Shown here piece after piece: positions 1 through 5,065 of a stretch of 6,889 nt of DNA (its first letter is position 1; every line of letters starts with the position of its first letter). Source of the DNA: an uncultured Eubacteriales bacterium (GTDB lineage Bacteria; Bacillota; Clostridia; Oscillospirales; Acutalibacteraceae). The DNA is taken from positions 1-6,889 of the forward strand of contig ONNU01000105.1 of the NCBI GenBank assembly GCA_900319255.1. Reading direction: 5' to 3'. The position numbers were made by a program, and so were the translations under genes. The notes under the pieces are model-generated. The model saw only the letters and a program-made list of their open reading frames with translations, made no database searches and was not told where the DNA came from.

Positions 1-14
1 CGGGAGAGCAGGGC

Positions 15-196
15 TTACTTCAGCCCCGCCTGCCTTAATATCGACTTGACTGTAGTCGGATCAAGGTCTCCCGGAGGCTTCGGGATGGTTATCTTGCCGG
101 GCTTTTCAGGATGTACATACTGATATGTGATCCCCTGGTGTTTTTATACACCCAACCGTTGGCAGGAATGAGTTTTTCGACTTCTCGAAAGCGCAT
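15..196 (-). pseudogene. hicA: HicA-type mRNA interferase toxin, frameshifted
   Basis: The minus strand from ATG at 194-196 reads MRFREVEKLIPANGW, then reaches the G-S-H motif (codons at 125-133). A one-base deletion near 123-127 shifts the frame there. The intact frame (M-R-F...) would stop about 13 codons later, whereas the other frame continues YQYVHPEKPGKITIPKPP, then DLDPTTVKSILRQAGLK and a TAA stop at 15-17. Restoring one base gives 60 residues, the usual length of HicA (YcfA-like). The family hallmarks are present: an N-terminal EVEKLI helix, a GW motif, catalytic His in GSH, a (H)P.KPG.ITIP strand and a C-terminal SILRQAGL helix. HicA toxins are small dsRNA-binding-fold ribonucleases that cleave mRNA and are neutralised by HicB. 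A partner hicB would be expected just downstream, left of the window, and cannot be seen. The weak SD GAGGG sits only about one base from the ATG, and an in-frame TGA lies four codons upstream. An assembly error or a recoding site could mimic the frameshift. Confidence 0.82.
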
Positions 197-213
197 ACCC
201 TCACATCAACTAA

Positions 214-242
214 TATATATGCGCATTATACGCATATATCAA
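214..242 (-). promoter_or_regulatory. Putative hicA promoter with embedded inverted repeat
   Basis: On the minus strand, TTGATA (237-242) and TATATA (214-219) are separated by 17 nt, a sigma-A-like spacing just upstream of hicA. A perfect 9-bp inverted repeat, ATATATGCG and CGCATATAT (215-223 and 231-239, 7-nt spacer), fills the promoter spacer. A further TATAAT lies at 225-230. HicB antitoxins commonly bind inverted repeats over their own promoter, so this is a plausible autoregulatory operator. That role is inferred from position only. Confidence 0.5.
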
Positions 243-244
243 GC

Positions 245-281
245 AAAAAATTCAGGAGCTGCCGCATAATACGGCAGCTCC
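245..281 (-). terminator. Rho-independent terminator of the Ig-like repeat gene
   Basis: A perfect 10-bp stem (GGAGCTGCCG at 255-264 with CGGCAGCTCC at 272-281) has a 7-nt loop. On the minus strand it is followed by a run of six T (complement of 245-250). It lies about 33 nt after the stop codon of the upstream gene and insulates hicA from it. Confidence 0.9.
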
Positions 282-313
282 CGGAGGGATGCTTTTTCTC
301 TTTTTTGATATTA

Positions 314-2104
314 TCAGTAGACAAGATATCCTACGATGATATAATCATGGGTGTAATAATTTGAATTCTTGCCTACATATGTGAGACCGATACCCATTTT
401 CTTGATGAACTTATCAAGTGCTGCGCTGCGGTTGCTCTTGAGAAGATCTTTTACAGGCTTGAGGTAATCATCATAGCCTACTGTGAACAGCTGATAGTAG
501 CCGTTAAAGCTTACTCCGAATTTTTTCAGTAATTCAGGTACGGTCGTTCCGTCAGCATTTCTTTCATAATAATTGCCCTGCTTTGCAACATCGTTTACCT
601 TTGTTCTTGCGGCATTGACAATATTCTTTTCAAATGAAAGGGGATCAACTCCGTTTGATACACGGAAATCATTGATAGCCTCTCCTACCTTGATCTCCTT
701 CTGTGCGTTTGCGCTGAGGTTGCCGCCGGTTACTACTACCTTGCAGTATGCCTTCTTGCCGTTATGGGTCATTACTGATACATAGGTAACTCCGGGGTTG
801 AGAGCCTTGAACTGACCTTCCCAGTTGGTCTTGGTCATTTTCAGAACATTGCTGTCATAGGTCTTGTAGGTTCTTGTGGAGGAAGCTGCGCCGCTGTTCA
901 GATATGATGATACTGAGCCTGTCTGACCGACCTTCAGGGTGATGGTCTTTTTGTTCATGTATACATTTGTGGGAGCGGGCTTTACTGTGATCTTGCAGCT
1001 TGCTTCCTTGCCGTTATGAGTTCTTACCGTTACCCATGCGGTTCCCGGCTTAACAGCTGTGAATTCGCCTACCCAGTTTGTTTTTGTCATCTTTACGATG
1101 CTGCTGTTGCTGGTGCGGTAGGTGCGCTTTGTTGAGCATGAGCCGGCATTGATATTTGAGCCGAGCGATGCCTTTTCGCCGACACCCATAGTAATCTGTG
1201 TCTTTGTTACGCTGACCTTTGTGGGAGCGGGCTTTACTGTGACCTTGCACTTTGCTGTCTTGCCGTTATGGGTTCTTACGTTGATATATGTAGTTCCCGG
1301 CTTCTTTGCCTTGAACTTGCAGTTCCAGCTTGTGGGGATGATCTCTGCGATGCTGCTGTCAGAGGAGGTGTATTTTCTTGTATTTGAAGCCGAGCCTTCA
1401 TTGATGGTCGAATAAAGATCAACGATCTCGCCGACACCGATGGTGACCTCGCTCTTGCTGAGCTTTACGCTTGTGGGAGCGGGCTTTACATATACCTCGC
1501 AGGTAGCGCTCTTATCATAGCCCTCTGCTGTAATACGATCCCAGCCGACCTTCTTTGCCTTTATTGTGATCTTATTGCCGCTTTGAGAAAGGGTAAAATA
1601 ATCATCTCTGTAGATATTGCTGACCTTGATATTTTCCTTGGCTGTGCCGGAGGGAGAGGTGCTCATTTCAATCGTGCAGCTTTCGCCCAGACCCAGTGTA
1701 ACGCTGCTTTTGCTCAGAGTGATGCTTGACGGACCCTTCATTACCTTGAGCTTGCAGGAAGCCTTTTCGCCTGAATCGTTAGAAACGGTGATAGTGACTG
1801 TTCCCAGCTTTTTGGGCATTACCCTGCCGTGATTATCAACGGTAGCGATGCTTGTATCCGAGCTTTGCCAGTTGAAATGCTCATTGGTATTGCTTATCTT
1901 ATCCTGTGCCTTGAGAAGATAATAAACGCCTACAACAGCCTCACCTGTTGTTTTATCAAGGGTGAGCCTTGTAACACTTGCAGCCGAAACGCTTACGCCG
2001 ACATCCGCATATGAAACAGACGCAACACCGGCTCCTCCTATCATAAGAGCAGCCAGACCAAAGGCAGCAAGCCTTTTTCCGATTTTTCCATAAGAAATTG
2101 CCAT
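314..2104 (-). CDS. Secreted Ig-like (BIG2-type) repeat protein with CAP-like C-terminus
   Basis: This is a 596-residue exported protein. The start is placed at the ATG at 2102-2104, not the in-frame ATG 30 nt upstream, because AAGGAGG sits exactly 8 nt before it. It opens with a signal peptide: KIGKR, a hydrophobic core (about 12-27) and a likely cleavage after SYA (about residue 33). Five Ig-like units of about 84 residues follow, at roughly 44-127, 128-213, 214-297, 298-381 and 382-459. Each has the BIG2 pattern: L.K..VTLGVGE near the start, S.IA or S.IV mid-unit, KPGT..V and a closing CKV.V strand. Units 3-5 share R/MTHNGK, and KPAPT linkers join units 2-5. Residues about 465-596 resemble a CAP/SCP domain (AINDFRVSNGVDPL, AARTKVNDVA, GIGLTYVG, DYIIVGYLV), but the usual metal-site His near YYERNADG is absent. 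There is no LPXTG or other obvious anchor. BIG2 domains usually serve adhesion or as spacers. The ligand is unknown, and the CAP assignment is moderate. Confidence 0.85.
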   Translation of the reverse strand: MAISYGKIGKRLAAFGLAALMIGGAGVASVSYADVGVSVSAASVTRLTLDKTTGEAVVGVYYLLKAQDKISNTNEHFNWQSSDTSIATVDNHGRVMPKKLGTVTITVSNDSGEKASCKLKVMKGPSSITLSKSSVTLGLGESCTIEMSTSPSGTAKENIKVSNIYRDDYFTLSQSGNKITIKAKKVGWDRITAEGYDKSATCEVYVKPAPTSVKLSKSEVTIGVGEIVDLYSTINEGSASNTRKYTSSDSSIAEIIPTSWNCKFKAKKPGTTYINVRTHNGKTAKCKVTVKPAPTKVSVTKTQITMGVGEKASLGSNINAGSCSTKRTYRTSNSSIVKMTKTNWVGEFTAVKPGTAWVTVRTHNGKEASCKITVKPAPTNVYMNKKTITLKVGQTGSVSSYLNSGAASSTRTYKTYDSNVLKMTKTNWEGQFKALNPGVTYVSVMTHNGKKAYCKVVVTGGNLSANAQKEIKVGEAINDFRVSNGVDPLSFEKNIVNAARTKVNDVAKQGNYYERNADGTTVPELLKKFGVSFNGYYQLFTVGYDDYLKPVKDLLKSNRSAALDKFIKKMGIGLTYVGKNSNYYTHDYIIVGYLVY

Positions 2105-2112
2105 AGAAAAAA

Positions 2113-2119
2113 CCTCCTT
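2113..2119 (-). promoter_or_regulatory. Shine-Dalgarno site fixing the start of the Ig-like repeat gene
   Basis: A perfect AAGGAGG (minus strand) lies 8 nt before the ATG at 2102-2104. The longer in-frame start at 2132-2134 would place this SD inside the coding region and add ten residues ahead of the signal peptide, so the shorter start is preferred. Confidence 0.88.
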
Positions 2120-2168
2120 ATAATTCCGGGGCATTGACCCCCATTCCTGAATATTTTCAATATATATT

Positions 2169-2196
2169 ATTATATCACGTTTATTTTTTTTGTCAA
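2169..2196 (-). promoter_or_regulatory. Strong sigma-A-type promoter of the Ig-like repeat gene
   Basis: The minus strand has consensus TTGACA (2191-2196), a 16-nt spacer and consensus TATAAT (2169-2174). Transcription would start near 2162, giving a leader of about 57 nt. The leader includes a small GGGG/CCCC hairpin (about 2128-2143) ahead of the SD. Both hexamers match consensus, which suggests high constitutive expression. Confidence 0.8.
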
Positions 2197-2206
2197 TCCT
2201 TTCTTA

Positions 2207-2357
2207 TCCCGCCAGCGTGACGCTGGACCCGTGTTCGCGGGACAGGTCTGACAAAGCTTTACTTTCGTTCTCGCGTGTTATAGTTTGATTGTAAGGGGGA
2301 AGTGGAATTATCCTCTGCCGGATTCTACAAAAACTCCCAGAATTATTTTACACTAAC
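2207..2357. repeat. Dispersed GC-hairpin repeat, copy A
   Basis: This non-coding element has a second copy at 6735-6889. Hand alignment of the shared tail (about 115 nt, from CAGGTCTGACAA to TTTTACACTAAC) gives about 84% identity with two short gaps. The head is a GC-rich palindrome, CCAGCG-TGA-CGCTGG (2212-2226). A second pairing, CGCGGG (2236-2241) with CTCGCG (2270-2275), is possible. The element starts about 11 nt upstream of the -35 box of the Ig-like repeat gene. I see no ORF conserved between the copies. Confidence 0.8.
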
Positions 2358-2358
2358 T

Positions 2359-2432
2359 ATCCCGGGCGGCGTGCCGGCGGCGTGCCGCCGCTGTCATAAT
2401 CGCGGGGGCAGTTTCAGACAAAGCGTTGCTTT
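2359..2432. repeat. Dispersed repeat, partial or chimeric copy B
   Basis: This lies head-to-tail directly after copy A. Its GC head (CCCGGGCGGCGTGCC and following) contains the perfect stem CGGCGGC-GT-GCCGCCG. The next bases, TCGCGGGGGCAG, TTCAGACAAAGC and GCTTTC, align with the head and early tail of the other copies. After about 2432 the similarity stops and an unrelated sequence follows. The family may therefore be mosaic, with a common GC head joined to different tails. Confidence 0.6.
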
Positions 2433-2635
2433 CCTGACTCTCTGCAGGGGATAAGGAAAGGGGATTGCAAAAGGGGGAAAACGTGGGGGGAACCCATTGT
2501 GGTTTCCACCTTTTGACTGACCAAAGCAGAAACACTAATGAAGTATATCTCAGGGCATTAAAGCAGAACATCGGATTCTATTTCCACCCGCAGCTGAGAT
2601 GCAGGATTTACGGGATTCAGGTGTAAGTTTACAAA

Positions 2636-2671
2636 AAGTTGTAACCGCCATCTTTAGGTTACTTCTTTTTT
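2636..2671. terminator. Possible bidirectional terminator downstream of dacF
   Basis: GTAACC (2641-2646) pairs with GGTTAC (2657-2662) across a 10-nt loop. On the plus strand a T-rich run follows (2663-2671). On the minus strand AACTTTTT follows. The stem is only 6 bp and lies about 160 nt past the dacF stop, so its role as the dacF terminator is tentative. Confidence 0.4.
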
Positions 2672-2723
2672 ATATCGTGGTAAAGCTTTATCGTATTGAT
2701 AATGAAACCGGCGGTGCCGGCTA

Positions 2724-2823
2724 ACTGAAGACTGAAGACTTAATAATGAATAATGATTCGTTCAGCCTGCCCAACATGCTCTGGCATCCCTGTTATCCCA
2801 CAATTCCTGATTCCAAATTCCAA
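2724..2823. repeat. Cluster of three short 7-bp-period tandem repeats
   Basis: ACTGAAG occurs twice plus ACT (2724-2740). It is followed by AATAATG twice (2742-2755). Further on come ATTCCTG, ATTCCAA, ATTCCAA (2803-2823), ending at the base before the dacF stop codon. All three tracts have a 7-bp period but different units. Confidence 0.75.
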
Positions 2824-3963
2824 CTAATTCGTTGTAGCTCTGAGTAAAAGCATAAAAATTTTTCCGAAGCTTATTTCTTCGACATTTCCGGCGGCTGTTA
2901 TGGGGTATCTGCCTGCTTCTCCGTTTTTATCGCTGTATATGATCTCTCCTGTCTTCTGTCCCTTTTTTACCGGTGCGGAGATACTCTCGGGCAGCTGTAC
3001 ACGGCAGGTGATGCTGCTTTCTTCTCCCTTTTTTATCAGGAATATATCATTGATATTCGCTGTCGTGCTTACGCTGTCCTTCATGCCGCCTGTGACGGGT
3101 ACGGTTGTGAAGGCTTCATCAGGTGTTCTCGGGGTGTACATGGCGTAATTTGCAAAGCCGTAGTCAAGAAGCTGTGCTGCATCCCGGAATCGCTGCTTGC
3201 CGGATTTGCTCCCAAGCACAACGGCGATCAGGCTCAGACCGTCTCTGGTTGCTGTGGCTGTGATGCAGCTGCCTGCCTGTGAGGTTGTGCCTGTTTTCAG
3301 CCCGGTTATGCCGCTGTAGGTCTTCAGCAGCTTATTGGTATTCACAAGCTGTGTCTTTCCGCCCCTGAGATGATCCATCCATATCCCGGTGTAATCAAGT
3401 ATCTTTTTATGCTTTATCAGCTCCCTTGACATCAGCGCTACATCATATGCGCTTGTGACATGCCCCTCCTCGTCAAGTCCGTTGCAGTTTTTGAAAACCG
3501 TTTCCTTCATCCCGAGCTGAGAAGCCTTTTCGTTCATCTTCTTTACAAATTCGTCCTCGCTGCCGCAGATGTATTCCGCAAGTGCTACCGCTGCGTCATT
3601 TGCGCTTGCAACAACCGTTGCTTTTATCATATCATCCACCGTCATTCTTTCTCCCGGCTCGAGCCAGATATCAGATCCGCCCATTGAGGCTGCGTGCTCT
3701 GATGCTGTTACTATATCCCCCATTTTTATCTTCCCGCTGTCAAGCGCCTCCATTACCAGTGTCAGCGTCATTACCTTGGTGATTGAAGCGCAGCATCTTA
3801 CCTCGTGGGCATTCTTTTCATAAAGGACACTGCCGGAGCGGGCATCCATCAGCACCGCCGCAGGCGCTGATATCTCCTCTTCACTCAGGGCGGATACCGC
3901 AGCCGGATGACACATTAACAAAGCGGCAGCCGCCAGTACAAAACAGATCATCTTTCTCATCAT
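2824..3963 (-). CDS. dacF: D-alanyl-D-alanine carboxypeptidase (DacF/PBP5 type)
   Basis: This penicillin-binding protein of 379 residues is a serine peptidase that removes the terminal D-Ala from peptidoglycan stem pentapeptides outside the cytoplasmic membrane, limiting cross-linking. Residues 1-25 form a signal peptide (MRK, a hydrophobic AAAALL core, then VSA). The S11 catalytic motifs are all present and correctly spaced: SITK (Ser60 nucleophile, Lys63), SAN (120-122) and KTG (223-225). The surrounding ASANDAAVALAEY and ITGLKTGTTSQAG are typical of the family. Residues about 280-362 fit the PBP5 C-terminal beta domain. The final FGKIFMLLLRATTN could be the usual amphipathic membrane-binding tail, though short. 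GGAGG lies 7 nt before the first of two tandem ATG codons, which supports this start. The length is normal for the family. It appears monocistronic, but no strong promoter is evident between it and the ferredoxin terminator. The exact paralogue (DacF, DacA or DacB) is uncertain. Confidence 0.93.
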   Translation of the reverse strand: MMRKMICFVLAAAALLMCHPAAVSALSEEEISAPAAVLMDARSGSVLYEKNAHEVRCCASITKVMTLTLVMEALDSGKIKMGDIVTASEHAASMGGSDIWLEPGERMTVDDMIKATVVASANDAAVALAEYICGSEDEFVKKMNEKASQLGMKETVFKNCNGLDEEGHVTSAYDVALMSRELIKHKKILDYTGIWMDHLRGGKTQLVNTNKLLKTYSGITGLKTGTTSQAGSCITATATRDGLSLIAVVLGSKSGKQRFRDAAQLLDYGFANYAMYTPRTPDEAFTTVPVTGGMKDSVSTTANINDIFLIKKGEESSITCRVQLPESISAPVKKGQKTGEIIYSDKNGEAGRYPITAAGNVEEISFGKIFMLLLRATTN

Positions 3964-4058
3964 TTATCGACCTCCGCAGGAACATTGATTGCTGTTACAA
4001 GCTTATTCTTCCGGCGGTCCGGATATACCCGGCATTTTTGAGATCTGACCGAAAACGC

Positions 4059-4091
4059 AAAAAGGAACTGCCGCAAATGTGACAGTTCCTT
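4059..4091 (-). terminator. Rho-independent terminator of the ferredoxin gene
   Basis: AAGGAACTG (4062-4070) pairs perfectly with CAGTTCCTT (4083-4091), a 9-bp stem with a 12-nt loop. On the minus strand it ends in a T run (complement of 4059-4063), about 33 nt after the ferredoxin stop. The plus strand also has a T-rich flank (4091-4104), so it may work in both directions. It separates ferredoxin from dacF. Confidence 0.82.
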
Positions 4092-4124
4092 CTTTTTCAT
4101 TTTTCGCCTAACGCCGTCTATCTA

Positions 4125-4295
4125 TCAGTCAGCAGACGGAGCACCAACGGGACATACCTCAGCACAGTTACCGCAGTCAATGCATGTATCAGCGCTGATC
4201 TCATACTTGCCGTCACCCTCAGCGATTGCCTCAACGGGACACTCAGATGCACATGCTCCGCAGGAGATGCACTCATCAGAAATCTTGTAAGCCAT
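4125..4295 (-). CDS. 2[4Fe-4S] ferredoxin, clostridial type
   Basis: This is a 56-residue low-potential electron carrier that acts in the cytoplasm with partners such as pyruvate:ferredoxin oxidoreductase and hydrogenase. Two complete CxxCxxCxxxCP cluster motifs are visible: Cys9, 12, 15 and 19 (CISCGACASECP), and Cys38, 41, 44 and 48 (CIDCGNCAEVCP). They are related by internal pseudo-symmetry and joined by VEAIAEGDGKY. Length and layout match the classic Clostridium pasteurianum ferredoxin of about 55 residues. The ATG at 4293-4295 is chosen because AAAGGAGG lies 8 nt upstream; an in-frame ATG 36 nt earlier would add a non-family extension and swallow this SD. It is monocistronic, with its own promoter and terminator. 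The specific redox partner cannot be told from the context. Confidence 0.97.
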   Translation of the reverse strand: MAYKISDECISCGACASECPVEAIAEGDGKYEISADTCIDCGNCAEVCPVGAPSAD

Positions 4296-4303
4296 GAAAG
4301 TAG

Positions 4304-4311
4304 CCTCCTTT
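4304..4311 (-). promoter_or_regulatory. Shine-Dalgarno site fixing the ferredoxin start
   Basis: AAAGGAGG on the minus strand lies 8 nt before the ATG at 4293-4295. This excludes the upstream in-frame ATG at 4329-4331 as the main start. Confidence 0.88.
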
Positions 4312-4330
4312 ATGATTAATTCTTTAAACA

Positions 4331-4358
4331 ATTATACCACATTTATCAGAAATTGCAA
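4331..4358 (-). promoter_or_regulatory. Ferredoxin promoter
   Basis: A perfect TATAAT (4331-4336) on the minus strand is preceded by TTGCAA (4353-4358, 4 of 6 matches) with a 16-nt spacer. Transcription would start near 4324, leaving a leader of about 29 nt with the SD. The -35 box is only moderate. Confidence 0.6.
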
Positions 4359-4447
4359 GCCTATAATATAAAATTATTGACGAAAAAATCCTTTTCTTTT
4401 TGTCGCACTGATAATACCGCCATGCAATCACAGACACATGGCAGACT

Positions 4448-5035
4448 TTATTTATTTTCAAGCTCCTTTATCTCATCGCTTGAAAGAAAATCATCTATCG
4501 CTCTTTTCAGCTTTGACACCGGCATTCCCACTACATTATAATAATCGCCGTTTATGCCCTTGACAAAAAGCGCGCCCTTTGCCTGAATACCATAGCCGCC
4601 GGCTTTATCATAAGGCTCGGCTGTACTGATATAGGCTTCTATCTCCTGCTCGGAAAGCTCATAGAATTCCACGTCCGTTGATACGGAAAAGGTAAAGCTT
4701 TTTCCCATATAATATAATGCGCAGCCCGTTATTACACGGTGAACCGCTCCCGAAAGCATATTCATCATTATGCGCGCGTCATTGGTATCTCTGGGCTTAT
4801 TGAGCATCTTTCCGTCGCATATCACCGCTGTATCGCAGCCGATGACAAGGCTTTTCTGTCTGCCCTGAGAGATAAGCCCAGCCTTTTCATTTGCAAGATA
4901 TTCCGGGCATTTATCAACGTCAAGATCCCTGGGGACAAGCTCTCTGATATCTGCGGGCATGACCCTGAAATCGCTGTATATCATCGACAAAAGCTGTTTT
5001 CTTCTTGGTGAAGCCGAAGCAAGTATTATATCCAT
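4448..5035 (-). CDS. maf: Maf-family nucleoside triphosphate pyrophosphatase
   Basis: This 195-residue cytoplasmic Maf/HAM1-like enzyme hydrolyses non-canonical or excess nucleoside triphosphates to monophosphate and pyrophosphate. It starts with the family signature MDIILASASPRRKQLL (phosphate-binding SASPRR at 7-12). It then shows GCDTAV (catalytic Asp68), the NKPRDTNDAR...LSG segment, EPYDKAGGYGIQ (about 140-151) and INGDYYNVVGMPV. The KAGGYGIQ form matches the YhdE-like subgroup (dTTP/UTP-preferring) rather than the YceF-like one, so a dTTP/UTP pyrophosphatase is the best guess. The ATG at 5033-5035 is preferred: AAAGGA lies 11 nt upstream, whereas it is only 2 nt before the alternative GTG at 5042-5044, and family members start right at this motif. 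It lies 30 nt after rsmI and is almost certainly cotranscribed with it. I see no convincing terminator directly after it. Confidence 0.94.
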   Translation of the reverse strand: MDIILASASPRRKQLLSMIYSDFRVMPADIRELVPRDLDVDKCPEYLANEKAGLISQGRQKSLVIGCDTAVICDGKMLNKPRDTNDARIMMNMLSGAVHRVITGCALYYMGKSFTFSVSTDVEFYELSEQEIEAYISTAEPYDKAGGYGIQAKGALFVKGINGDYYNVVGMPVSKLKRAIDDFLSSDEIKELENK

Positions 5036-5046
5036 TGTCTGCACAG

Positions 5047-5052
5047 TCCTTT
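5047..5052 (-). promoter_or_regulatory. Shine-Dalgarno site deciding between two maf starts
   Basis: AAAGGA on the minus strand is the only SD-like sequence in the 30-nt rsmI-maf gap. It is 11 nt from the ATG (5033-5035) and 2 nt from the GTG (5042-5044), so only the ATG has workable spacing. Confidence 0.6.
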
Positions 5053-5065
5053 CTGCTGTTGTTTT

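Larger units (their letters stand above)
2433..2823. other. Gene-free intergenic stretch between repeat copy B and dacF
   Basis: No credible gene is visible in these roughly 390 nt. A 72-codon minus-strand reading frame (2353-2571) covers part of it, but it runs into repeat copy B, is rich in Pro/Ser/Ala with no domain, and has no good SD. The stretch carries a purine-rich block (2447-2490), a possible bidirectional terminator (2641-2671), a GC hairpin CCGGC-GGT-GCCGG (2708-2720) and three heptamer-period microrepeats (2724-2823). Confidence 0.6.

Noticed and set aside
314..340. Sortase (LPXTG) anchor at the end of the Ig-like repeat protein
   Set aside because: The C-terminus ends in DYIIVGYLVY with no LPXTG-like motif, hydrophobic span or basic tail.
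2105..2134. Longer start for the Ig-like repeat protein
   Set aside because: The perfect AAGGAGG at 2113-2119 would lie within the coding sequence, and the extra ten residues precede an otherwise normal signal peptide.
2353..2571. 72-codon minus-strand ORF in the intergenic region
   Set aside because: It overlaps GC-rich repeat copy B, has no good SD and no recognisable domain, and its composition follows the repeat. Most likely a spurious frame.
2724..2823. Possible CRISPR-like array
   Set aside because: Units are 7 bp, contiguous and without spacers. This is a microsatellite-like pattern, not CRISPR.
4419..4442. GCCATG/CATGGC stem downstream of maf as a terminator
   Set aside because: The stem is only 6 bp with a 12-nt loop and has no T run after it on the minus strand.
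5036..5044. GTG start for maf
   Set aside because: The only SD is 2 nt away, too close to work, and Maf proteins normally begin at the (M)xIILASASPRR motif.
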